Shown here piece by piece: positions 1-5,916 of a stretch of 6,822 nt of DNA. The notes under the pieces are model-generated. The model had not been told where the DNA came from. It made no database searches and was given only the letters and a program-made list of their open reading frames with translations. The position numbers and the translations under genes are program-made. This DNA comes from Deltaproteobacteria bacterium (GTDB lineage Bacteria > Desulfobacterota > Deferrimicrobia > Deferrimicrobiales > Deferrimicrobiaceae). Each line of letters opens with the position of its first letter. Position 1 is the stretch's first letter. The stretch lies in contig DOTC01000119.1 of the NCBI GenBank assembly GCA_003513855.1, positions 1 to 6,822 on the forward strand, read 5' to 3'.

Positions 1-609
1 GACGCCATGATGCGCAAGGAAACCTACGCGACCACCGGTCCGCGCATGCTGGTGCGTTTCTTCGGCGGGTGGGAGTTCACGGAGAATGATGCGAAGGTCA
101 GACTTCCGGCCTACGTCGGCTACAGCAAGGGTGTTCCCATGGGCAGCGATCTGTCACCGGCTCCAAAGGGGAAGTCGGCGCCGACCTTTCTGGTGGCGGC
201 CCTGAAGGATCCGCTCTCCGGCAATCTCGATCGGATCCAGATCGTCAAGGGTTGGCTGGACGAAAAGGGTGCGCGGCAAGAGAGGGTATACGACGTGGTT
301 TGGGGGGACGCAGACAAACGCAAACCGGGCAAAGACGGCAAGCTCCCGCCTGTCGGCAATACGGTCGACGTGAAGGAGGCCACCTGGACCAACACCATCG
401 GCGATCCGGAGTTGATTACCGTGTGGAAAGACCCGGCCTTCGATCCCAAACAACCGGCCGTTTACTACGCGCGCGTGATCGAGATCCCGACGCCCCGCTG
501 GACGGCCTATGAGGCCAAGCGCTTCGGTGTAACGCTGCCGAAGGAAGCGCCGATGACTACCCAGGAGCGGGCCTACACCTCGCCGATCTGGTACGCGCCG
601 GGGGGGTAG
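1..609 (+). CDS. DUF3604 family protein, C-terminal part (5' end outside window)
   Basis: The reading frame is open from the first base of the window (D-A-M-M-R-K-E-T-Y) to a TAG at 607-609, so the two ATGs at 7 and 10 are internal and the 202 residues seen are only the C-terminus. I recognise DUF3604 from the block [13 protein letters not shown] followed by a V-R-F-F-G-G-W stretch (residues 3-24), KGVPMGSDL (43-51), [11 protein letters not shown] (75-85), [11 protein letters not shown] (114-124), the [13 protein letters not shown] stretch (155-167) and a C-terminal T-S-P-I-W-Y (193-198). Family members are usually more than 600 residues, so about two thirds are missing, including any signal peptide and most putative metal ligands. 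The biochemical function of the family is not established; from memory it resembles PHP-type metal-dependent phosphoesterases, which I cannot test on this fragment. It ends 11 bases before the isomerase gene, and DUF3604, isomerase and HupE-type genes recur together in other bacteria as I recall. Family assignment is firm; function is unknown. Confidence 0.9.
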   Translation, partial: DAMMRKETYATTGPRMLVRFFGGWEFTENDAKVRLPAYVGYSKGVPMGSDLSPAPKGKSAPTFLVAALKDPLSGNLDRIQIVKGWLDEKGARQERVYDVVWGDADKRKPGKDGKLPPVGNTVDVKEATWTNTIGDPELITVWKDPAFDPKQPAVYYARVIEIPTPRWTAYEAKRFGVTLPKEAPMTTQERAYTSPIWYAPGG

Positions 610-615
610 AGGAGG
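610..615 (+). promoter_or_regulatory. Ribosome binding site AGGAGG for the isomerase gene
   Basis: A consensus AGGAGG lies five bases upstream of the ATG at 621 and fills most of the 11-base gap after the DUF3604 stop codon. It supports ATG 621 as the true start. Confidence 0.8.
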
Positions 616-620
616 AAGGA

Positions 621-1541
621 ATGGCAAAGCACCTCAGGAAGCTGCTGAAGGAACCGCTGGTCCACTTTCTGGCGATCGGCGCTGGTCTTTTCCTTCTGAA
701 CGGACTGCTCGGTGGTTCGCCCGGGACGCAGCCCGGGCAGAATTCGAACCGGATCGTCGTCACCCCGGGGCAGGTCGAGCACCTGACGGCAAAGTTCACG
801 CGGACCTGGCAGCGCCCCCCGACCGAGAAGGAGGTGAAAGGGCTGATCGACGAATATGTGCTCGACGAGATCAGCTACCGGGAAGCGATGGCGATGGGGC
901 TGGACCGGGACGACCCGACCATCCGCCGCCGGCTGCGCCTGAAGCTGGAGACGCTCAACGAGGATGTCGCGGCGGCGGCGACCCCCACGGACCAGGAACT
1001 GCAGGCCTTCCTGGAGATGCATCCCGATCCTTTCCGCAGGGAACCGCAGGTGGCGTTCCGGCAGGTGTACTTGAACCCGGACCGCCGCGGCAGGAAGGCC
1101 GATGCGGACGCTCGTAACCTTCTTGCGCGACTTCGGACGGCAGGCCCGGATGCGGATCTCGCCGGGCTCGGAGACTCGCTCATGATGGTGTCCAACGATT
1201 TCCCGCTTTCGGCAGATTGGGAAATCGGAAGACTCTTCGGGGAGCAATTCCGCGTGGAGATTCTCGAGCTACCGGTAGGCCGGTGGGAGGGGCCCGTCCG
1301 GTCCGGGTACGGCCTGCACCTCGTGCTGGTGACGGAGCGGACGCTGGGGCGTCTTCCGGAGCTCTCCGAGGTGCGGGCGGAAGTGGAACGGGAGTGGCTG
1401 TTCGCCCGGAAGAAGGAAGTGCAGGAAGCCATGCACAAGAAGCTGCTGGAGCGGTATACGGTAGTCGTCGAGCAACCCCCCGATACGGGAGGGAAAGGGT
1501 CGGCGGTTGCGGCGACGATCCCGGGAACGGGGGGTCGGTGA
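621..1541 (+). CDS. Membrane-anchored parvulin/SurA-like peptidyl-prolyl cis-trans isomerase homologue
   Basis: This 306-residue protein has a short basic N-terminus and one hydrophobic segment (about residues 13-30, after the motif KEPLVHFLAIGAGLF), which should anchor it in the inner membrane with the rest in the periplasm. Residues 45-130 are a charged helical region of SurA/PpiD N-terminal type (TEKEVKGLIDEYVLDEISYREAMAMGL, given here only as residues 68-94). Residues 141-240 resemble a parvulin domain: a strand FRQVYLNP, a helix, a PVG-W-GPV turn (218-226) and a final strand GYGLHLVLV (229-237). A C-terminal helix follows (248-278). The first active-site histidine of canonical parvulins (in A-S-H-I-L) is Gln148 here, while the late histidine (His233) is kept, so activity may be weak or absent and a chaperone role is plausible. 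The stop codon overlaps the next start (TGATG), implying translational coupling to the HupE-type gene. Start chosen for its strong ribosome site. Family call is good; catalytic activity is doubtful. Confidence 0.82.
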   Translation: MAKHLRKLLKEPLVHFLAIGAGLFLLNGLLGGSPGTQPGQNSNRIVVTPGQVEHLTAKFTRTWQRPPTEKEVKGLIDEYVLDEISYREAMAMGLDRDDPTIRRRLRLKLETLNEDVAAAATPTDQELQAFLEMHPDPFRREPQVAFRQVYLNPDRRGRKADADARNLLARLRTAGPDADLAGLGDSLMMVSNDFPLSADWEIGRLFGEQFRVEILELPVGRWEGPVRSGYGLHLVLVTERTLGRLPELSEVRAEVEREWLFARKKEVQEAMHKKLLERYTVVVEQPPDTGGKGSAVAATIPGTGGR

Positions 1542-2560
1542 TGCGACTGCCGGGATTCGCTCTGCCGGCGATCGCTCTGGCGGTTCTTCTCGCCCTGGGG
1601 TTTTCCGGAGTCGTCCACGCCCACGAATCGCAGCCCGGCTCTCTCGACATCCGGCAGATCGCCGGGGACCGGTACGATGTCGTCTGGAAGGCCCCGATCT
1701 ACTACGGGCGGCCGCATCCGGCACGGCTGGAATTGCCGGCATCGTGGCAGACGGTGGTGGAGCCGACGGAACGGACGCTTCCCGACTCGATCGTCTCCCG
1801 ACGGGTCGTCGCCGTTGGCGAGAAGGGGGTGGAAGGGAGTATCGTCTCCTTCCCCGGCCTCCAAGGGACCATCACCGATGTTTTCGTGAGGCTCACAAGA
1901 CTCGACGGGACCGCGATGACCGCCGTCGTGCGCCCCACGAGCCCCAACGCGGTGCTCCGGGGTGAGCGTTCGTGGCATACGACGGCCGGCGAGTATATCG
2001 GCCTGGGCTTTCATCACATCATGCTCGGAGTGGATCACCTGCTCTTCGTCCTGGGGCTTCTGCTGATCGTCCGGGGGAGGATGATGCTGTTCAAGACCGT
2101 CACCTCCTTCACCGTGGCCCACAGCATCACGCTGGCGATCGCCACGCTGGGCTACGCGAGCGCCCCGCTGCCGCCGCTCAATGCTGCCATTGCGCTCAGC
2201 ATCCTGTTCCTCGGGCCCGAGATCGTCCGCTCCTGGCGGGGGGAGACGAGCCTGACGATCCGGTACCCCTGGATCGTGGCCTTCCTGTTCGGGCTGCTCC
2301 ACGGGTTCGGGTTCGCCAGCGGGCTTTCCACCACCGGGATGCCGAAGGCAGAGCTGCCGTGGGCTCTGCTCTTTTTCAATGTGGGAGTCGAACTGGGGCA
2401 GATCGGGTTCGTCTCCCTCACGCTGCTGCTGTCGCGGGCGTTCCGGGTACTAGCGATGCGCTGGCCGGTCTGGGCCGAGCGCGCTCCCGGATACGCCGTG
2501 GGGGTATGCGGCGCCTACTGGACGGTTCAGCGGACCGTCATGCTGTTCATGAGTTTGTAG
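1541..2560 (+). CDS. HupE/UreJ_2-type membrane protein with extracytoplasmic N-terminal domain
   Basis: The 339-residue product begins with a signal peptide (residues 1-27, ending V-V-H-A before His28). About 120 residues of soluble, strand-rich, presumably periplasmic sequence follow (28-147), then a C-terminal membrane domain with roughly six or seven helices. The membrane domain carries the hallmarks of the HupE_UreJ_2 family: GFHHIMLGVDHLLFVLG (155-171; His158, His159, Asp165, His166), FTVAHSITL (190-198; His194), GLLHGFGFA (251-259; His254) and FFNVGVELGQ (278-287; Glu284). Buried histidines and acids suggest divalent metal binding or transport, by analogy with HupE nickel permeases; the substrate is unproven. 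The ATG at 1541 overlaps the preceding TGA by one base, and an in-frame GTG at 1538 is a less likely start. The open frame reaches further upstream (to 1217), but that part lies inside the isomerase gene and would put the signal peptide internally. Family call is firm; function is inferred. Confidence 0.88.
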   Translation: MRLPGFALPAIALAVLLALGFSGVVHAHESQPGSLDIRQIAGDRYDVVWKAPIYYGRPHPARLELPASWQTVVEPTERTLPDSIVSRRVVAVGEKGVEGSIVSFPGLQGTITDVFVRLTRLDGTAMTAVVRPTSPNAVLRGERSWHTTAGEYIGLGFHHIMLGVDHLLFVLGLLLIVRGRMMLFKTVTSFTVAHSITLAIATLGYASAPLPPLNAAIALSILFLGPEIVRSWRGETSLTIRYPWIVAFLFGLLHGFGFASGLSTTGMPKAELPWALLFFNVGVELGQIGFVSLTLLLSRAFRVLAMRWPVWAERAPGYAVGVCGAYWTVQRTVMLFMSL

Positions 2561-2571
2561 GGCATCTGGAA

Positions 2572-2579
2572 AAAGGGAG
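2572..2579 (+). promoter_or_regulatory. Ribosome binding site AAAGGGAG deciding a GTG start
   Basis: A purine-rich AAAGGGAG sits five bases before the GTG at 2585. It is the only good Shine-Dalgarno-like sequence in the 24-base gap between the two HupE-type genes and supports initiation at GTG. Confidence 0.55.
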
Positions 2580-2584
2580 CGGAC

Positions 2585-3220
2585 GTGCAGGAGCGGAACG
2601 GAACAAAGAAAATACGACGGGTCCCGGGCAGGGCCGCGGGAACCCTGTTTCCTGCAGCGCTTGCCCTTCTCCTGGTTCCGGCGACGGTCTTCGCCCACCA
2701 GGAAACCGGATCCATCACCGGCATCGTCAGCGGGCTGAAGCATCCCGTATCGGGGATGGACCACATCCTGGCGATGATCTCCGTGGGGCTTTGGGGCGCG
2801 CAGCTCGGCCCCCCCGCCGTCTGGGTCCTGCCGGTCGCCTTCCCCATGGTCATGGCCTTCGGGGGGATGCTCGGCCTCATGGGGATCTCGCTGCCGGGCA
2901 TCGAGATCGGCATCGCCGTATCGGCGATCGTGCTGGGCGCGATGATCGTGACGGAGAGCCGCCCGCCCCTGTGGATTGCGGCGACGCTGGTGGGATTCTT
3001 CGCGATCTTTCACGGGCACGCGCACGGGACGGAGCTTCCCGCCGGCAGCAGCGGGCTTCTCTACAGCATCGGGTTCGTGGCGTCAACGGGAACGCTCCAC
3101 GGGGTGGGAATCGCGTTGGGTCTGGTGCACGCTTTTCGCGGCGGGCGCCTGGCGGTCCGGGCGGCCGGTGCGGTCGTGTCGGCTGCGGGGGTCTTCTTTC
3201 TCGCGAGGATATTCGTGTGA
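2585..3220 (+). CDS. HupE/UreJ family nickel/cobalt permease homologue
   Basis: The 211-residue product starts at GTG and has a rather long basic N-region, then a hydrophobic signal segment (about 19-37, ending V-F-A before His38). The rest is about six membrane helices. Two signatures of classical HupE/UreJ permeases are intact: H-x5-D-H (residues 53-60, HPVSGMDH) and FHGHAHGTE (142-150, with His143, His145, His147 and Glu150). LPGIEIGIA (103-111, Glu107) and LHGVGIALG (171-179) also match the family pattern. HupE proteins characterised in rhizobia supply nickel for NiFe hydrogenase, and UreJ relatives serve urease; neither enzyme is encoded here, so nickel, cobalt or another divalent ion are all possible. 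Length fits the family (about 190-210). It follows the HupE/UreJ_2 gene by 24 bases, and its last codons overlap the next gene by four bases (GTGA), which points to coupled production of the permeases. A start at a later codon would truncate the signal peptide. High confidence in family. Confidence 0.9.
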   Translation: MQERNGTKKIRRVPGRAAGTLFPAALALLLVPATVFAHQETGSITGIVSGLKHPVSGMDHILAMISVGLWGAQLGPPAVWVLPVAFPMVMAFGGMLGLMGISLPGIEIGIAVSAIVLGAMIVTESRPPLWIAATLVGFFAIFHGHAHGTELPAGSSGLLYSIGFVASTGTLHGVGIALGLVHAFRGGRLAVRAAGAVVSAAGVFFLARIFV

Positions 3221-3837
3221 GGACCATCGATCACAGACCGCTCGCGCTGGCCGGCGGTTCGTTTCTCGCGGCCCTGTGCCTTGCGCCGGAAGAAGCACAC
3301 GCCCACCTCGTGCAGACCGGCTTCGGGACTTTTTACGACGGCGTGGTGCATCTGTTCATCACCCCGCCCGACCTGCTGGTCGCGATCGGGCTCGGCCTGC
3401 TGGCCGGGCTGTGCGGCGCGGCCGCCTCGCGCGGCGTGGCCTTCGCGTTGCCGGCGGCCTGGCTGGCCGGGGAGCTGGCCGGCTCGATCTTCCCGGCATC
3501 CTTCACGCTTCCCTGGCTGACGACGGTTTCGTTCGGTGCGGTGGGCGTCCTGGTGGCGGTGAACGCGAACCTGCCGCGCCCCTTGCTCGTGGTCCTTGCG
3601 TGCGGAGCGGGACTGTTCCACGGTTTCGTGAACGGTTCGACGATGGTCGCGGCCGGGACCGACCGGCTGGGGATGATCGGGGCTTCCGTTTCCGTCTTCC
3701 TTGTCATAACATTGTCTTCTGCTCTGGTGGTGAGCCTGCGCGCGCACTGGGCGCAGATAGCGGTGCGCGTCGCGGGCAGCTGGATCGCGGCGATCGGTCT
3801 GCTGATGCTGGGCTGGCTGGTCAGGGGTCAGGGCTGA
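3217..3837 (+). CDS. Divergent third HupE/UreJ-like small membrane protein
   Basis: This 206-residue membrane protein starts at a GTG that overlaps the previous TGA by four bases; GAGGAT at 3205-3210 is a suitable ribosome site six bases upstream. The frame is open far upstream, but the earlier part lies antiphase inside the two preceding genes. A signal peptide (1-29, ending E-E-A-H-A) is followed by mature His30 in AHLVQTGFGTFYDGVVHLFI (29-48). About five or six hydrophobic segments follow. TFYDGVVHLFITPPDLL (38-54; His45, Asp52) and GLFHGFVNG (132-140; His135) look like decayed versions of the HupE H-x5-D-H and FHG-x-A-H-G-x-E motifs, with Asn139 where a histidine is expected. Glu86 in an otherwise hydrophobic helix may be a retained ligand. 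I infer a HupE-superfamily protein that works beside, or as a subunit of, the two permeases before it. It could instead be an unrelated membrane protein with chance similarity; substrate unknown. Confidence 0.72.
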   Translation: MRTIDHRPLALAGGSFLAALCLAPEEAHAHLVQTGFGTFYDGVVHLFITPPDLLVAIGLGLLAGLCGAAASRGVAFALPAAWLAGELAGSIFPASFTLPWLTTVSFGAVGVLVAVNANLPRPLLVVLACGAGLFHGFVNGSTMVAAGTDRLGMIGASVSVFLVITLSSALVVSLRAHWAQIAVRVAGSWIAAIGLLMLGWLVRGQG

Positions 3838-3847
3838 ACCAACCAAA

Positions 3848-3854
3848 AAGGAGG
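3848..3854 (+). promoter_or_regulatory. Ribosome binding site AAGGAGG for the Cys-repeat gene
   Basis: A near-perfect AAGGAGG stands eight bases before the ATG at 3863 in the 25-base gap after the third HupE-like gene. Its strength suggests the small exported protein is made in larger amount than the permeases upstream. Confidence 0.75.
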
Positions 3855-3862
3855 AGGGAGAG

Positions 3863-4321
3863 ATGCGTCGGAACAGGATCGTTCTTGCAAGCCTGATGGT
3901 GCTTCTGTTTTTCGCAGGAACGGCGTTGGCCGAAAAACCGGCGGTGCCAGCCAAGAAAGCGATGGAACAGGCCGGGCAGGAGATCGTGAAGACGGTGGCG
4001 GAGGGCTGCAAGAAGGAGATCGAAACCTACTGCAAGGACGTGATCCCCGGCGAGGGGCGCGTCCTGGCGTGCCTGTACGCCCGCGAGGACAAGCTCTCGG
4101 GACGCTGCGACTACGCGCTCTACGACGCGGCGGCCCAGCTCGAGAGGGCGATCAATGCCATGTCCTACGTCGCCAATGAGTGCGGCGACGACCTGGACAA
4201 GTTCTGCGCGAATATCGAACCGGGACAGGGCCGTCTGGCGGATTGCCTCAAGAAGAACGAGGCGAAGGTGAGCGGCCGCTGCAAGCAGGCCTTCCAGGAC
4301 GTGGGAGTAAGCCTGAAGTAG
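3863..4321 (+). CDS. Exported cysteine-rich repeat (GLG1-type) protein
   Basis: The 152-residue product has a clear signal peptide (1-23, cleavage after A-L-A), so it should be periplasmic or secreted. The mature part holds two copies of a four-cysteine module with identical spacing, C-x7-C-x12-C-x11-C: Cys49, 57, 70, 82 and Cys107, 115, 128, 140, a repeat period of exactly 58 residues. Shared positions include an aromatic residue before the second Cys, I-x-P-G-x-G-R before the third, and S-G-R-C at the fourth. This is the pattern of the cysteine-rich repeat first described in the eukaryotic Golgi protein GLG1, which also occurs in short bacterial exported proteins of unknown function. Eight cysteines could form four disulfides in an oxidising compartment; metal binding is another option. 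It is 25 bases after the HupE-like gene and four bases before the permease gene, so probably in the same operon. Gene and export are secure; function is unknown. Confidence 0.88.
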   Translation: MRRNRIVLASLMVLLFFAGTALAEKPAVPAKKAMEQAGQEIVKTVAEGCKKEIETYCKDVIPGEGRVLACLYAREDKLSGRCDYALYDAAAQLERAINAMSYVANECGDDLDKFCANIEPGQGRLADCLKKNEAKVSGRCKQAFQDVGVSLK

Positions 4322-4325
4322 AGGG

Positions 4326-5507
4326 TTGGCAGACAAGAAAGTGGAAATGACCGAAGACCCGACGGAACAACCAGCGGTTCCCCGCCGGAGCCGGGTCGAC
4401 GAGACTACGGAGCAGGGCGTTTTCCGGGCGCTTGTGGCATTCGCCCTGCTCGCATTCCTCTTCTACCTCCTCTATCGCCTGATGGCTCCTTTCCTCGTAG
4501 GCATCGGGTGGGGGATCATCGTTGCGGTCACCACCTTTCCCCTTTACCGGCGGCTCCGCACCGTTTTCCGGGGGAGGGAGACCGTCTCGGCGGTGGTTAT
4601 GGTCCTGGCGGTCACGATCCTGCTCGTGGGGCCTGCCGTCACCTTCGTCGGTCTCCTGGGGAAACAGGCCGTCCAGGCGTACAACGTCATCGAACGGATC
4701 GGCCAGGATGGGGGGGCGGTCCGGTTTCTCCAGGAACGGCTCAGTCCGTACGAGTCGCACCAGGTGATCGGCCCCTGGGTCGCGAAGGCAAGGGTGTACC
4801 TTGCCAGCGCATCCGCCGATCTGGTGAGGACCCTGGGGCCCGCGATGGAGAGGGTCGTGCCGGCGATCCTGGGACTTTTCACCAGGGCCTCGACGAATTT
4901 CTTCGCCTTCCTTTTCGACCTCGTCATCATGCTGCTCTCCCTGGGGGTCTTCTACGTCAAGGGGGAATTCCTCCTGGGGGAGACCCTTTCGCTCCTCCCG
5001 CTCAAGGAGCGGAAGAAAGAGCTGCTGTTCCGCAAGCTGGACCAGGTGATGAAAGCCGTCGTGCACGGGATCCTTTTGACCTGGGCCGTCCAGGGGGTTC
5101 TGGGGGGGATCGGGTTCTGGGCCACCGGCCTTCCGTCGCCCGTTGTTTTCGGTGTGCTGACGGCCTTTTCCGCCATCATCCCGGTCGTCGGGACGACCCT
5201 CGTCTGGCTCCCCGGTGCTCTCTACCTGCTCCTGGCGGGAAAGACCCTCCACGGGGTGGGGCTGCTGCTCTGGGGAGGGATCGCGGTGTCGAGGGTCGAC
5301 GGGATTCTGCTGCCCCTGCTGATCGGCGGCAGGGTAGAGATCCCGCTTTTCCTCATCCTCGCGGGAGTCGTGGGAGGGGTGTTCGCTTTCGGCCTGATGG
5401 GGCTGGTCATCGGCCCCCTCCTTCTTGCGGTGACCCTGTTTTTTCTCGAACTGTACCGGGATCGGGTTCTTCCGCCCCCCGAAGCGCCGGCCGAGCCGTC
5501 AGGCTGA
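4326..5507 (+). CDS. AI-2E/PerM family permease
   Basis: The 393-residue protein belongs to the AI-2E (PerM, YdiK-like) transporter family. Residues 1-30 are hydrophilic, and hydrophobic segments lie at about 34-50, 55-72, 86-112, 193-211, 243-267, 273-300, 308-322 and 340-374. A large soluble loop between the third and fourth segments (113-190) is typical. Conserved blocks are SPVVFGVLTAFSAIIPVVGT (271-290), VDGILLPLLIGGRVEIP (324-340) and GGVFAFGLMGLVIGPLLL (350-367). Characterised members range from autoinducer-2 export (TqsA) to Na+/H+ antiport, so the substrate cannot be read from family alone. The start is uncertain. TTG 4326 gives M-A-D-K-K but its AGAGGG is directly adjacent with no spacer, while GTG 4341 and ATG 4347 (after AAGAAAG) are in frame and would lose only 5-7 residues. 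It follows the Cys-repeat gene by four bases, and 21 bases separate it from the next gene. Family is firm; role in this operon is unknown. Confidence 0.88.
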   Translation: MADKKVEMTEDPTEQPAVPRRSRVDETTEQGVFRALVAFALLAFLFYLLYRLMAPFLVGIGWGIIVAVTTFPLYRRLRTVFRGRETVSAVVMVLAVTILLVGPAVTFVGLLGKQAVQAYNVIERIGQDGGAVRFLQERLSPYESHQVIGPWVAKARVYLASASADLVRTLGPAMERVVPAILGLFTRASTNFFAFLFDLVIMLLSLGVFYVKGEFLLGETLSLLPLKERKKELLFRKLDQVMKAVVHGILLTWAVQGVLGGIGFWATGLPSPVVFGVLTAFSAIIPVVGTTLVWLPGALYLLLAGKTLHGVGLLLWGGIAVSRVDGILLPLLIGGRVEIPLFLILAGVVGGVFAFGLMGLVIGPLLLAVTLFFLELYRDRVLPPPEAPAEPSG

Positions 5508-5514
5508 GGCAGGG

Positions 5515-5522
5515 AAGGAGGT
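5515..5522 (+). promoter_or_regulatory. Full-consensus ribosome binding site AAGGAGGT
   Basis: AAGGAGGT is a full match to the anti-Shine-Dalgarno complement, six bases before the ATG at 5529. It is the main evidence that the short reading frame after the permease gene is a real, well-translated gene. Confidence 0.8.
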
Positions 5523-5528
5523 CCAGTC

Positions 5529-5870
5529 ATGGGGATATCGAACCACGAGAGAGGATGGGAGGTGCGGCGGTGGGTCCTGGTGGCGTCCGCCGCGCTGGTT
5601 GTCGCCGGTGCGCTTGGGATCTTCTTCCAGGCCCATGCGCAGGACGAGCCCTTTCCCCTCGACTTGGCTCCCGGAGAAACATTCGATCTCTGCGCCTCCG
5701 GGCTGGTCGTCTGCCCGGCGAGAACCCCCATCTGCGACGACCCGAACGTCGCCGTCCCCGTCGACCTTCCCGGCGGGCTGGGGTTCCGGGGCGTGGCCAC
5801 AGGGACGACGCTCTGCTCGGCGGCCTCCGCCGCCGGCCCGCGCCGGGTCTTCCGCATCACCGTGCACTGA
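5529..5870 (+). CDS. Small exported four-cysteine protein of unknown function
   Basis: I do not recognise a named family. The 113-residue product has a basic N-region (R8, R13, R14), a hydrophobic segment (about 15-34) and a likely signal-peptidase site A-H-A before Gln38, leaving a mature domain of about 76 residues. That domain has four cysteines: Cys55, 62 and 69 spaced C-x6-C-x6-C, and Cys96. It also contains L-A-P-G-E-T-F-D-L (46-54), P-I-C-D-D-P (67-72), a GGLGFRGVATGTTLC stretch (82-96) and a C-terminal R-R-V-F-R-I (105-110). The alternation of glycine turns and hydrophobic strands suggests a small beta fold stabilised by two disulfides. I have a vague memory of similar short proteins in Geobacter relatives, which I cannot verify. 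The full-consensus ribosome site, signal peptide and 21-base gap from the permease gene support it as the last gene of the plus-strand operon. A periplasmic or surface location is inferred. Confidence 0.75.
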   Translation: MGISNHERGWEVRRWVLVASAALVVAGALGIFFQAHAQDEPFPLDLAPGETFDLCASGLVVCPARTPICDDPNVAVPVDLPGGLGFRGVATGTTLCSAASAAGPRRVFRITVH

Positions 5871-5916
5871 CCGGCCGTACGGGCACAGGCGTGGAGGAAC
5901 CGGGCGCCCGCCCGGG
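5871..5916. terminator. Possible bidirectional hairpin between convergent genes (weak)
   Basis: The 46 bases between the convergent stop codons contain a six-pair GC stem, CCGGGC (5900-5905) with GCCCGG (5910-5915), around a four-base loop. They also contain a perfect eight-base palindrome CCGTACGG (5875-5882). Neither is followed by a T-run on either strand, so this is not a classical intrinsic terminator. In GC-rich DNA such stems arise often by chance. Its only positive support is its location where both transcripts must end. Confidence 0.22.

Noticed and set aside
875..2302. Long minus-strand open frame of 475 codons opposite the isomerase and HupE/UreJ_2 genes
   Set aside because: It lacks recognisable motifs, is rich in Arg/Pro/Ser as expected for an antisense frame in GC-rich DNA, and is opposite two well-supported genes.
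1972..3216. Upstream extension of the third HupE-like gene frame
   Set aside because: This part is out of frame with two recognised genes and has shadow composition; hydrophobic signal-peptide sequence begins only after GTG 3217.
5430..5452. T-run in the permease gene as a terminator
   Set aside because: The run of six T lies inside conserved coding sequence (the last membrane segment) and no GC stem precedes it at the right distance.
4326..5507. Quorum-sensing (autoinducer-2) exporter
   Set aside because: The family name derives from one member; others transport different substrates, and nothing nearby indicates autoinducer synthesis or sensing.
5559..5575. Twin-arginine export signal in the small exported protein
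   Set aside because: The R-R-W-V-L-V sequence lacks the rest of the S-R-R-x-F-L-K consensus, and the hydrophobic core looks like an ordinary Sec signal.
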